Of a DNA stretch of 64,000 bases, positions 50,180-58,400 are shown piece by piece. A model generated the notes under the pieces. The model made no database searches. It was not told the origin of the DNA and saw only the letters and a program-made list of their open reading frames with translations. How positions within the stretch are numbered: the first letter of the stretch is position 1; each line of letters starts with the position of its first letter. The DNA is from JBEATZ01 sp041178545 (GTDB lineage Bacteria; Planctomycetota; UBA1135; UBA2386), in contig JBEGVB010000062.1 of assembly GCA_041178545.1 (NCBI GenBank), positions 1 through 64,000 of the forward strand. Direction: 5' to 3'. A program made the position numbers and the translations under genes.

Positions 50180-51010
50180 TCACGCAGGCAGCGGCGCGGC
50201 AGCGCGCACCGTGACGACGCACACCTCGGGGGGCGCACCGATACGGACAGGCAGCAGCGTGACGCCCACGCCGCGGCTCACGTACAGGCTGCTGGACCCG
50301 ATCCGGAACCAGCCAGCCTCGTACCCCATGCGGCTGTGGTGCACCGGGGCCCAGCCGCCGATGCGGACCTGCCCGCCGTGGGTGTGGCCCGACAGGACGA
50401 GGTCGACCCCGTGGCCCGCGGCCTCGACAAAACTGTCGGGATGGTGTGCGAGCAGCAGGCACGGCTCACCGGGACGGCGGCCGGCAAGGGCACGGGGCAG
50501 GTCCGGCTGCCCCTCCGTGAGGTCGTCGATGCCGCACAGCCACAGCGAGGCACCTCCCTGCTCGACACGCTGGCCGCGGTTGTCGAGCACGTTCACGCCA
50601 CGGGCGGAGAGCCACGACTTCCAGCGCCCGATGTCGCGTGCGAAGTAGTGGTCGTGGTTGCCGGGGACGGCATGGATGCCGTGGGGTGCACGCAACGTCT
50701 TCAGCGGCGCATCGAAGAGGTCCAGCTCCCGTTCCAGCGTGTTGATGAGGTCGCCGCCGAGGCAGATCGCGTCGGGTTCGGACGCCATCACCAGGTCGAA
50801 CACCTGCTGCAGGTCCTGTTCGCCGAGGAAGCTGCCGGCGTGGATGTCGCTGAGGAAGGCGATGCGCAGCCCGTCGAGACCGGCGTGGCCGGCACCGACG
50901 CGCAGCTCGAGCGGTACGAGTCCGATGCCGCGCAACACGCGGCGGTGCAGCCACCGACCGGGAGGCAGCGCGTCGAGGACGCGGTTGACCACGGCAGTGG
51001 ACTCCGACAT
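50180..51010 (-). CDS. Metallophosphoesterase (YkuE-like)
   Basis: A 276-residue calcineurin-like enzyme. Metal motifs are S-D-I-H-A-G, G-G-D-L-I, G-N-H-D, H-H-P and G-H-T-H-G-G-Q. The family includes YkuE/LpxG-like phosphodiesterases that act on lipids or UDP-sugars. No signal peptide or membrane helix is clear. The ATG at 51010 is the first after the upstream stop. Downstream, the epimerase starts 37 nt away. Confidence 0.88.
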   Translation of the reverse strand: MSESTAVVNRVLDALPPGRWLHRRVLRGIGLVPLELRVGAGHAGLDGLRIAFLSDIHAGSFLGEQDLQQVFDLVMASEPDAICLGGDLINTLERELDLFDAPLKTLRAPHGIHAVPGNHDHYFARDIGRWKSWLSARGVNVLDNRGQRVEQGGASLWLCGIDDLTEGQPDLPRALAGRRPGEPCLLLAHHPDSFVEAAGHGVDLVLSGHTHGGQVRIGGWAPVHHSRMGYEAGWFRIGSSSLYVSRGVGVTLLPVRIGAPPEVCVVTVRAAAPLPA

Positions 51011-51083
51011 CAGGCGCCAGAGGAACCGCCGCAGCGTGGGAAAGGAACGGTGCGGGAGCCGCAACGGCGGCTTTGCCGATGGC

Positions 51084-51767
51084 TCAGCGCGTGGCTGGGA
51101 GGTTGCGGACGAGGTTGGCGACGTGGAGTCGGGTGACCTCGTCTGCCCTGCGCTGTGCTGCGGTCTGGAATCCACCTTCGATGCCGAGCGTACGGGCTGC
51201 AGCCGCCGTGGGCAGCACCGTCTCTCCTGCGTCTGCCGCAGGCACGCCGAGCACGGCACTGGCCTTGGCGGTCAGCAGGGTCGCCTGGGTGGCGTGCCCC
51301 ATCATTGCAGCGTGGTTGGCCATGGTCCGGAGGACCAGCGCGCGGCGGCCGGTCTCGGACGCGGGCAGGGAACGTTCGTACGTGTAGAGCGTCTCCATCG
51401 CAGCCCGCAGGTTGCCGGAGCCAGACTGTTCGAGTGCCGTCACCCACTGGTCGTCTGCACCCGAGGGGGCCGTGGGCAGCAGTGGCACCAGCAACACCGT
51501 GGCAAGCAGGGTCGCCGTGACCAGCATGGCGCGCTGCAGCAGGGGCGTGCCGCGGCTGTTGCCGTGGGAGGGCACACTCGCGGCCGTGTTCCGCGTGCCG
51601 AGGGAGGGCAAGGTTGCACTGCGCTCGCGCGGGAGTTCGACCGGCCGTTCTTGGGCGAGCGTTTCCCCGCTGGCCATCAGCTGGGCAAGGTCCTGGCCCT
51701 GCACCCCGGGGACGGGGGCATTCGTCTGGTTGGAGGAAGCGAGTTCGGGCGTGGGCGACGGCTTCAT
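51084..51767 (-). CDS. Single-pass membrane protein, downstream of the bEBP-like regulator
   Basis: A 227-residue protein. About 80 cytoplasmic residues rich in Ser, Thr and Pro precede one transmembrane helix (LLQRAMLVTATLLATVLLVPLLP). A helical domain of 120 residues rich in Ala/Met/Leu follows. The start (ATG 51767) has its Shine-Dalgarno in the 12-bp palindrome at 51769-51780. It is 106 nt downstream of the regulator gene on the same strand. I do not recognise a family. Confidence 0.6.
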   Translation of the reverse strand: MKPSPTPELASSNQTNAPVPGVQGQDLAQLMASGETLAQERPVELPRERSATLPSLGTRNTAASVPSHGNSRGTPLLQRAMLVTATLLATVLLVPLLPTAPSGADDQWVTALEQSGSGNLRAAMETLYTYERSLPASETGRRALVLRTMANHAAMMGHATQATLLTAKASAVLGVPAADAGETVLPTAAAARTLGIEGGFQTAAQRRADEVTRLHVANLVRNLPATR

Positions 51768-51768
51768 G

Positions 51769-51780
51769 GGAGTCGACTCC
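51769..51780 (-). promoter_or_regulatory. Perfect 12-bp palindrome overlapping a ribosome-binding site
   Basis: GGAGTCGACTCC is exactly palindromic. On the minus strand its first arm includes the Shine-Dalgarno AGGAG 9 nt before the ATG of the membrane protein at 51767. It could block translation as a hairpin or be an operator. In GC-rich DNA a 12-bp palindrome is uncommon but not rare. Confidence 0.35.
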
Positions 51781-51828
51781 TGTGAGGGGGATCCTGGGTA
51801 CCTGTCGGCATCTGCCACAGTCGTGCCT

Positions 51829-51855
51829 GAGCGGGACCGGCGCACCGTCCCGCTC
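51829..51855 (-). terminator. Perfect 9-bp hairpin after the regulator gene
   Basis: GAGCGGGAC (51829-51837) pairs with GTCCCGCTC (51847-51855) across a 9-nt loop. It begins 18 nt after the stop of the regulator gene. No T-run follows. It probably ends or attenuates that transcript before the membrane protein gene. Confidence 0.45.
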
Positions 51856-51873
51856 CGGGACGGCGCGACGAGG

Positions 51874-53295
51874 TCAGGCGTTGGCAGTCATGCCCTGCTG
51901 GCCACGGGAGAGCTTGTGCAGCCGGATCTTGTTGTAGAGCGTCGTGCGGTTGATCCCGAGCTCAGCCGCAGCGCGGCTGATGTTCCACTGGGTCTCCTCC
52001 AGGACGCGGGCGATCAGCTGGCCCTCCAGCGACTCGAGCGAACGGCTCGCGGAGTGCAGCACGATCTCGTTGGCAGCGATGCGGTCGGAACCGGAACTGC
52101 TGCCGCCGTGGAACTGGGGCAGGTGGGACTCCTGGACCATGCCTCCCTTGCACGCGATGCAGGCATGCTCGATGGCATTGCGCAGTTCCCTGACGTTGCC
52201 GGGCCACGTGTGCTCGACGAGGTCCTCCATCGCCTCCTCGGTGAAGCCGCTGAGCTTGCGGCCCATCTGCAGGCGGAACTGGTCGAGGAAGAAGTGCGCG
52301 AGCAACGGGATGTCCGCAGCCCGGGTGCGTAGCGAGGGGACCTCCACCAGTCCTGCGTGCAGCTGGTGGAACAACTCGGCGCGGAAGGACCCGCGGTCCA
52401 TGGCCCCACGGAGTTCGACGGTGCTGGAGGCGAGGATCCGCACGTCGAAGGTGCGGTCTGCGGTGCCGCCGACGCGACGGTAGGTGCGGTCGCGCATCGC
52501 GCGGACGAGCTTGCCCTGCAGTGCAGGGTCCACCGCAGCGATCTCGTCGAGCAGGATGGTGCCGCCGGCAGCGAGGGCGAACAGCCCCTCGCGCGCCTGG
52601 CCGCGAGCCGAGGCGCTGACGCCTGCCTCGTGGCCGAACAGGGCGACCTCGAGGTCCTGTCCCTGCAGGGCAGAGCAGTTGACGACGTGGAAGGGGCCGT
52701 GCTTGCGGCTGCTGTTCTCGTGGATGGAGCGGGCGGCAAGCTCCTTGCCGCTGCCCGCCTCACCCTGCAGCAGGGCAGGACTGTCGGGAACCGCGGCGAT
52801 CTCGAGGACACGCTCCTGCAGTGCCCGCATCACCGGCGTGAGGCCAATCGCCTCGGTGGCGCAGAGGGACTGCACGCGCTGGCGCTCCATGGCCACCTGC
52901 ACACGCAGCTGTCGCAGCTCCAGCACGCGACGCGTGGTGGCGAGCAGCCGCCCGAAGTCGAGCGGGAGGCCGATCACGTCCTCCGCTCCCTCGCGCATCA
53001 CCTGCAGCGGGTCGAGGCCACAGGCTTCCTCGGCGAGGAACACCACGTCCGTGGGGCGCTCCGAGGAACGCAGCATGGTGAGGGTCTCCGGGCTGCAGGC
53101 ACCCTGCACCCTCGCATCGACGAACGCGAGGTCGAAGGCCGTGGCACGACAGGCATCGGCTGCATCGCGCAGGCCGGATGCCACCGTGACCAGCAGGCCC
53201 TCGCCCTGCAAGAGCTTGCAGAGGGGACGCGCGACGGTGTCGCTGCCGGTGAGGAGGAGGATCTGGGGGATACCGGGGAAGTGGAGGTGCTTCAT
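51874..53295 (-). CDS. NtrC-like regulator lacking the sigma-54 contact (GAFTGA) motif
   Basis: A 473-residue protein. Residues 1-125 form a receiver-like domain with the Asp60 position (L-A-F-V-D-A-R) but a reduced acidic pocket (T-G-S-D). The AAA+ domain has Walker A G-E-A-G-S-G-K-E (178-185) and Walker B I-L-L-D-E-I. The C-terminal Fis-type HTH reads W-N-I-S-R-A-A-A-E-L-G-I-N-R-T-T-L-Y-N. The GAFTGA loop is G-V-S-A-S-A (225-230). Most sigma-54 activators need that loop, so this may work through another sigma factor or as a repressor. It diverges from a hypothetical gene. Confidence 0.88.
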   Translation of the reverse strand: MKHLHFPGIPQILLLTGSDTVARPLCKLLQGEGLLVTVASGLRDAADACRATAFDLAFVDARVQGACSPETLTMLRSSERPTDVVFLAEEACGLDPLQVMREGAEDVIGLPLDFGRLLATTRRVLELRQLRVQVAMERQRVQSLCATEAIGLTPVMRALQERVLEIAAVPDSPALLQGEAGSGKELAARSIHENSSRKHGPFHVVNCSALQGQDLEVALFGHEAGVSASARGQAREGLFALAAGGTILLDEIAAVDPALQGKLVRAMRDRTYRRVGGTADRTFDVRILASSTVELRGAMDRGSFRAELFHQLHAGLVEVPSLRTRAADIPLLAHFFLDQFRLQMGRKLSGFTEEAMEDLVEHTWPGNVRELRNAIEHACIACKGGMVQESHLPQFHGGSSSGSDRIAANEIVLHSASRSLESLEGQLIARVLEETQWNISRAAAELGINRTTLYNKIRLHKLSRGQQGMTANA

Positions 53296-53541
53296 GTTCG
53301 GACGCGTGCTGGGTGCGGGGGCACACAGCTCCTTGGCAACGAGTCTTTCGGCAGGGCGTGCGTCGAACTTTTGGTCGCTGTCACTTTTCCTCCGTCGCCG
53401 GGTGCGACACAGGGTTGCAGAAGCCGACGGCCGCACCGGATTCCCACTGGGGCTGGGGCACGTCGCCACACCGAGGCGCAGCTGACCCCCTCCCTTCGGC
53501 CCGGGGGCGGGACTTGTGCCCGGGGCTATCCTGCGCCCGAC

Positions 53542-54219
53542 ATGATCTGGTTCCGCAGGAAGAGCCGTGGCGTCGTGTCCTCCCACCCGGAGGTGCGCAA
53601 CAGCCTGTTCGGGGACGAGTCGCTGGCCAGCTGTGCCGAGGTGGTGCCCGACGACCCCGACACGCCGTGGGCAAGGTTGCACGCAGCCCGTGCCGCGCAG
53701 CAAGTGGGCGACGTTCGCCAGGCAGTGTCGCAGTTGCGCGGCTTGCTGGAACTGCCGGAGATCGAGACACGGCTGCGGCTGCAGGCATGGAGCTGCCTGC
53801 GCGAGCTGGGCGAGGTGCCTTCGGCGGGAGTGGGACCGGTCGAACGCGGCGTGGTGGTGGAGAGCGCAGGTCCCGACGGCCTGCTGACCCTTGCCGTCTA
53901 CGAGGACATGACCGCCTGCCTCGTCGAGCCGTCGGGTCTGTGCGTCGACTGGGTCACCCCGGACGAGACGGTCCAGCACCACGTCCGCAGGATCCTCCAG
54001 CTCGCGCAGGTGGTGCTCGACAGGACCCATCCGGTCCAGGGCCCGCGCGAACCGGCGCCCGAACCAGGCCACGCGTCCATCACCGTCCTCACCTACGCAG
54101 GCCCTCACAGCGGCAGTGACGAGGTCGCGCGACTGGAAGCGGATGCGATGGGTGGCCCGCTGCTGCGCGAGGCCGCGATGCTTCGTCGCGAGCTTGCTGC
54201 GCGCAAGCAGCTGCGCTGA
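53542..54219 (+). CDS. Hypothetical protein, 225 residues
   Basis: A soluble protein from the ATG at 53542. It begins basic (MIWFRRKSRGVV), then has a TPR-like helical hairpin (WARLHAARAAQQVGDVRQAVSQL). A beta-rich part and a C-terminal charged helix (LLREAAMLRRELAARKQLR) follow. No signal peptide or family is seen. It is divergent from the regulator and 22 nt upstream of birA, so co-transcribed with birA. Confidence 0.65.
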   Translation: MIWFRRKSRGVVSSHPEVRNSLFGDESLASCAEVVPDDPDTPWARLHAARAAQQVGDVRQAVSQLRGLLELPEIETRLRLQAWSCLRELGEVPSAGVGPVERGVVVESAGPDGLLTLAVYEDMTACLVEPSGLCVDWVTPDETVQHHVRRILQLAQVVLDRTHPVQGPREPAPEPGHASITVLTYAGPHSGSDEVARLEADAMGGPLLREAAMLRRELAARKQLR

Positions 54220-54241
54220 ACTGCGCGCCGTGACGAAACCC

Positions 54242-55000
54242 ATGGACGACCAGCAGTTGCAGGAGGCACTGCGCGCGACCACGCGATTCGCACGGCTCGA
54301 GCACCACCACGAGTGCGACTCGACCCAGGACCTCGCCGCCCGCGACGAGCTGGCGGGGGACTCGGTGCACTGGGCAGACCACCAGACGCGCGGTCGAGGC
54401 CGCAGCGACCACGTTTGGCAGGACGAACCGGGACTCGACCTCGCCGTGACCTTCTGCGTGCGCGGCCTCGTGCCGGTGTCGCCGCTTGCACTGCCGATGG
54501 CGGTGCCGCTCGCGGCGGCACAGACGGTCGAGCCCCACCTGGGCAAGCCGGTGCGCATCAAGTGGCCCAACGACGTGCTGGTGGGCGGTCGCAAGGTCTG
54601 CGGCGTGCTCATCGACGGGCTCGGCGGTGCTTCCCCCACCTGGCTGCTGGGCATCGGTCTCAACGTGAACCGGGTCCGTTTCCCCCCGCACCTGGAGCAC
54701 CTCGCCACCTCCCTGGCACTGGAAGGCGGCCGCATGGTGGACCGCCACGCGCTGCTGCTGGCACTTGCCCAGAACCTCGAGCGGGCACTGGCACTCGCGA
54801 CGGGCCCACGCGCAGCAGAACTCCTGCCCGCCTACCGCAGCAGGACCGGACTCATGGGTCGCATCGTGCAGGTCCAGACGCATGCGGAGCGCGTCCGCGG
54901 AGCGCTCGTCGACGTCGACTTCGAGAACGTCACCCTCGACACCGGGCGCAGGATCGCCCTCGGCTCGGTGGTCTCGCTGCGCGAGGCCGACTCAGAGTGA
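54242..55000 (+). CDS. birA: Biotin--[acetyl-CoA-carboxylase] ligase, HTH-less
   Basis: A 252-residue enzyme that attaches biotin to the carboxyl carrier protein. Motifs are G-R-G-R-S-D-H-V-W-Q-D-E-P-G, K-W-P-N-D-V-L-V, G-V-L-I-D and G-I-G-L-N-V-N. No N-terminal HTH is present, so it is a single-function ligase. The ATG at 54242 is chosen; a GTG at 54230 is possible. It converges with a 9-nt overlap on the Fic-like gene. Confidence 0.9.
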   Translation: MDDQQLQEALRATTRFARLEHHHECDSTQDLAARDELAGDSVHWADHQTRGRGRSDHVWQDEPGLDLAVTFCVRGLVPVSPLALPMAVPLAAAQTVEPHLGKPVRIKWPNDVLVGGRKVCGVLIDGLGGASPTWLLGIGLNVNRVRFPPHLEHLATSLALEGGRMVDRHALLLALAQNLERALALATGPRAAELLPAYRSRTGLMGRIVQVQTHAERVRGALVDVDFENVTLDTGRRIALGSVVSLREADSE

Positions 55001-55759
55001 CTCGATCGCCTCCAGCACGCGCGACTCCAGCTGGATGGAGCGCAGCGGCGGCGGGCCCGAGACGAGCTTCTGCAGCATGGGTCCGTCCTCGGCCCGCGGG
55101 CTGATGCGCGGGTAGCCGCAGCACTGCAGGTAGGTGCACATCGCGATCCACCCCATGACCAGGTTGAAGTCGGGGAAGGGCGCGATGCGGGTGGCGCGCC
55201 AGAACACCCGGAAGGCACGGCGGACCGGGTGCAGGGCGTCGAACAGGTGCGGCAGGTCGCGGAAGCGGTTGGCTGGCTCGAAGGAACGCATCAGCTCGTC
55301 GAGGTCGTTTGGCTCCGGGTAGCTCACGTGGAGCATCGAGTCCCACGGCTTGTCGCGCCGCAGCACGTTGTTGCGGAAGCGGGGCAGGCGCGCCGTCATG
55401 GCCTCGAACGCAGCCATCAGGAAGCAGCCGTCCATCTGCTGGCCGGAGGCGGCGAGGTCGTGCACCATCTGCAGCACGCGGTGCAGCCCGAGCACGAGGC
55501 CGTGTTCCTGCGTCGTCGGGCCAAGCCGCCCGGACCTGGCCTCCATCACCTCGCGCACGTCTTCCTCGAGCACCAGCAGCCCACGCAGCTGCAACAGGCT
55601 CGCGATCCATGCAGCATCGCGGGGACTCGGGGACAGGATCCGGTCGCTGACGCGCTGTGCGAGTGCGATCGGCTCGGTGGTCCCGTTGAGGAAGCGGGAT
55701 GCGATTGCGAGGTCGATGCGGTCGAGGATGCTGAAGTCGAGCTGTGCGGATTCGCCCAT
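54992..55759 (-). CDS. Degenerate Fic-fold protein (pseudo-Fic)
   Basis: A 255-residue protein. The end part reads A-L-H-P-V-R-R-A-F-R-V-F-W-R-A-T-R-I, then A-P-F-P-D-F-N-L-V-M-G-W, which lines up with the Fic pattern H-P-F-x-D-G-N-G-R. The catalytic His is Ala and the G-N-G-R part is F-N-L-V-M. L-H-R-V-L-Q-M-V-H-D-L earlier may match the inhibitory or flap helix. So the fold may be kept without AMP transfer. The ATG at 55759 is used; a GTG at 55834 extends it. Confidence 0.6.
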   Translation of the reverse strand: MGESAQLDFSILDRIDLAIASRFLNGTTEPIALAQRVSDRILSPSPRDAAWIASLLQLRGLLVLEEDVREVMEARSGRLGPTTQEHGLVLGLHRVLQMVHDLAASGQQMDGCFLMAAFEAMTARLPRFRNNVLRRDKPWDSMLHVSYPEPNDLDELMRSFEPANRFRDLPHLFDALHPVRRAFRVFWRATRIAPFPDFNLVMGWIAMCTYLQCCGYPRISPRAEDGPMLQKLVSGPPPLRSIQLESRVLEAIESL

Positions 55760-55889
55760 GGGGAGCACTCGGGGGGTGCTGCAGTGTGCACCGAGGAAAG
55801 GCCGCATGGGGCAGCGCAGGAACACGATGTCCACCCAGCGTCCGTGGGCGCGGTGGCACCGGGGGTTGGGCGGTCTCAGATTGCGCTGG

Positions 55890-57986
55890 TCAGCGGAACA
55901 GACGGGCTGCGCCGCTCGCGGGTGCCGTGGCAGGGCCAGGGGTGCCGTTCACGCCCGTGGCACTGCTGTCGTCGACGGGCACGCCGAGCGCGAGGGACTG
56001 CAGCTGCAGTGCGAGCGCGGCACCGAGCTCGGCGAACGCGAGAGGAGCACCCTTCAGGTAGGCGTCTTGCAGCCAGCCCGTGCTGCTGCTGCGACGCAGG
56101 AGGTATGCCGCGCCGCTGTCCACCGAGCCGTTGTCGGCCTCGTTGCCGTTCACCCCGACGGAGGAACCGTCCTCGCGCGGCGCACCGACGAGCAGCAGCT
56201 GGTCGGCAACGGAGAGTGCCAGGCCGAAGCGGTCGCCAGCCTCGGTGTTGGAGGCCTTGAGGTACGCAGCCTGCGTCCATGTGCCGCCGACCAACCCGAA
56301 CGCATAGGCGGCACCGCTGTCCGTGGCACCATTGTCCGCTTGGTTGCCGCCCGAGCCGGTGGCGCTGCTGTCCTCGTCGGGTGCGCCGACCGCGAGCAAC
56401 GTGCCATCGAGAGCCAGTGCCGTGCCGAAGCGGTCCCCAGCATCCGGGTTGGAGGCCTTGAGGTACGCAGCTTGCGACCAGCCTGCTGCACCGCGTGCCA
56501 GCACGTAGACAGCGCCACTGCCGGGCGCGGAGTCGTCTGCAGGGTCCGCTGCCGTTGCACTTGCCTCGCCCGGGGCGCCCACGACAAGCATGCTGCCCGA
56601 GGACCCTGCTGCGAGGGCGAAGCCGAACAGGTCGCCTGCGTCCGTGTTGGAGGCCTTGGCGTATGCGGCCTGCGACCATGCGGTGCCGCTGCGCTCGAAC
56701 AGGTACACCGCACCGCTGTCCTGCTGCGAGTTGTCTGACTGGTCGCCCCCGATGCCCACGGCAGAGCTGTCCTCGCCCTCGGCCCCCACGGCAAGCAGGT
56801 TGCCGCGGAGGGCGAGTGCTGCACCGAAGGCATCGCCTGCCTGCGTGTTGGAGGCCTTCACGTAGGCCTGCTGGGACCAGACGGTGCCGTTGCGCACGAA
56901 CACGTACACCGCACCGCTGTCCTGCTGCGAGTTGTCCGACTGGTCGCCCCCGGTGCCCACGGCATTGCTGTCCTCGCCAAAGGCGCCGACCGCGAGCGTG
57001 TCGCCGTCCAACGCGAGGCTGAAGCCGAAGGCATCGAGGTCGTCGGTGTTCGAGGCCTTCAGGTATGCCTCCTGGGCCCAGATGCCGCCCGTGCGGCGGA
57101 ACACGTACACGGCACCGCTCGCCGGCTTGTTGTCGTTGTTCTGGTCGCCGTTGACGCCCGTTGCATCGCTTGCCTCCGACGGTGCGCCGACCGCGAGCGT
57201 GTCGCCGTCCAGTGCGATGCTGGTCCCGAACCCGTCGAACGCACCCGTGTTGGAGGCCTTCACGAACGCCTCCTGTGCGAGGGACGAAGCTGCCTGCCGG
57301 ACCACCGTGACCGTGGTGTCGCGGACCGTGGTGCCGTCAGCTGCCGTCACGCGCACGACGAGCACGTTGGGTCCGGGTGCAAGCGTGAGCGGCGGGCCCT
57401 GTTGGCCCGAGGCCACCACGGCGCCAGCCACCTCGATCGTCGCCGCGGGATCCTCCGCGGAGGCGGTGATGCGTGCGGCACCGGTGAGGAACGGCACGGT
57501 CCCGCCGCCGTAGGTTCGAACCGCAGGGTCGAAGCTGGGCGTGAGCACACCACTGGTCACGACCAGCGAGGCGAGCCGCGCGTTGTCGCTGAGACTGCGC
57601 AGCGCGTTGACGACGTAGTCCTTCGTCACCGTGGTGTCGGGCGACACCACGCGCACGACAATCGGGTTGGCGCCAACGGCAAGGGGGTTGGGCAGGCTCG
57701 GCGAGCCGGAGGCCACGAGGACGCCATTGACCGTGATGGTCGCGCCCTGCCCTGCCGACGTGGGCGTGACCGTCAACGTGGTCGTCGCGTTGCGGACCGT
57801 CACCGAGTAGCCGGTGACCGCGGGGTCGAAGGCCGGCGTGAGAACACCGCTGGAGACCACCAGCGATGCAAGGTCGGCACTGGAAGCGCCGGGGTCGGGC
57901 CCGCTGGCACCACCACCACCGCCGCACGCCTGCGCGAACAGGGCGAGCAAGAGGGCTGAGGCCTGCTTCCCAACCAACCTGCTCAT
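55890..57986 (-). CDS. Lipoprotein with cadherin-like domains and a seven-bladed FG-GAP beta-propeller
   Basis: A 698-residue protein. The leader ends at a lipobox (L-F-A-Q-A-C21) followed by Gly-rich residues. Two cadherin-like beta-sandwich domains follow (L-A-S-L-V-V-S-S-G-V-L-T-P-A-F-D-P-A-V, twice, about 39-130 and 138-232). From 237 on, seven repeats of about 67 residues have the integrin-alpha form A-Y-x-K-A-S-N-T, D-x-F-G, L-A-V-G-A, D-S-G-A-V-Y-V-F; the seventh is degenerate. The seven blades would close a full propeller. It is surface-exposed and of unknown ligand. The small membrane protein gene upstream ends 7 nt before it. Confidence 0.88.
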   Translation of the reverse strand: MSRLVGKQASALLLALFAQACGGGGGASGPDPGASSADLASLVVSSGVLTPAFDPAVTGYSVTVRNATTTLTVTPTSAGQGATITVNGVLVASGSPSLPNPLAVGANPIVVRVVSPDTTVTKDYVVNALRSLSDNARLASLVVTSGVLTPSFDPAVRTYGGGTVPFLTGAARITASAEDPAATIEVAGAVVASGQQGPPLTLAPGPNVLVVRVTAADGTTVRDTTVTVVRQAASSLAQEAFVKASNTGAFDGFGTSIALDGDTLAVGAPSEASDATGVNGDQNNDNKPASGAVYVFRRTGGIWAQEAYLKASNTDDLDAFGFSLALDGDTLAVGAFGEDSNAVGTGGDQSDNSQQDSGAVYVFVRNGTVWSQQAYVKASNTQAGDAFGAALALRGNLLAVGAEGEDSSAVGIGGDQSDNSQQDSGAVYLFERSGTAWSQAAYAKASNTDAGDLFGFALAAGSSGSMLVVGAPGEASATAADPADDSAPGSGAVYVLARGAAGWSQAAYLKASNPDAGDRFGTALALDGTLLAVGAPDEDSSATGSGGNQADNGATDSGAAYAFGLVGGTWTQAAYLKASNTEAGDRFGLALSVADQLLLVGAPREDGSSVGVNGNEADNGSVDSGAAYLLRRSSSTGWLQDAYLKGAPLAFAELGAALALQLQSLALGVPVDDSSATGVNGTPGPATAPASGAARLFR
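55893..57278. repeat. Seven tandem approximately 200-bp coding repeats
   Basis: The core GTTGGAGGCCTT recurs near 56247, 56448, 56647, 56845 and 57247, and GTTCGAGGCCTTCAGG near 57047, so the spacing is 198-203 bp. They encode the blades of the propeller above. The DNA identity is high enough to allow recombination or slippage between units. The last unit (55.9-56.1 kb) has diverged. Confidence 0.75.
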
Positions 57987-57993
57987 GCCGACC

Positions 57994-58341
57994 TCAGAAC
58001 GGCTTGACGATGGCGAGGCCCAGCCAGGCTGCCGTCACACCTGCGGCAATCGCCACCAACCATCCCAGCCACCGCGGCAGCACCGACTTGCTCACCAGGA
58101 CGGGCAGTACTGCAACCAACAGCCAGCAAGCGATCTTCACGTAGAGCCAGTTGTCCCAGGCAAGCGACTTGCGTGCGTGGATGCCGAAGCCAGCAACCAG
58201 CATCACCAGCAAGCCAAGGCCGTGCAGGACGAAGCCGAGCTTGGGACGCTTGTCGACCGGGGCCATCAAGAGCCCGCCCAGACCGAGGAACAACAGGATG
58301 AGTCCGACGACGTGGAGGATGCGGTAGGTCTCGTAGCTCAT
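57994..58341 (-). CDS. Small four-helix membrane protein
   Basis: A 115-residue protein with four hydrophobic segments: YRILHVVGLILLFLGLGGLLM, LGFVLHGLGLLVMLVAGFGI, LYVKIACWLLVAVLPVLV and LGWLVAIAAGVTAAWLGL. His residues occur in the first two helices (L-H-V, L-H-G), as in SirB2/CopD-like cytochrome-b-type or metal-carrying proteins. I would not name it further. It sits between nadE and the FG-GAP protein gene on the same strand. Confidence 0.65.
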   Translation of the reverse strand: MSYETYRILHVVGLILLFLGLGGLLMAPVDKRPKLGFVLHGLGLLVMLVAGFGIHARKSLAWDNWLYVKIACWLLVAVLPVLVSKSVLPRWLGWLVAIAAGVTAAWLGLAIVKPF

Positions 58342-58400
58342 GGGTACGGGGAGGTTGGCGGATGGTCGCGGCGCTGTCGAGCAAGAAGCACCGTAGGCGC

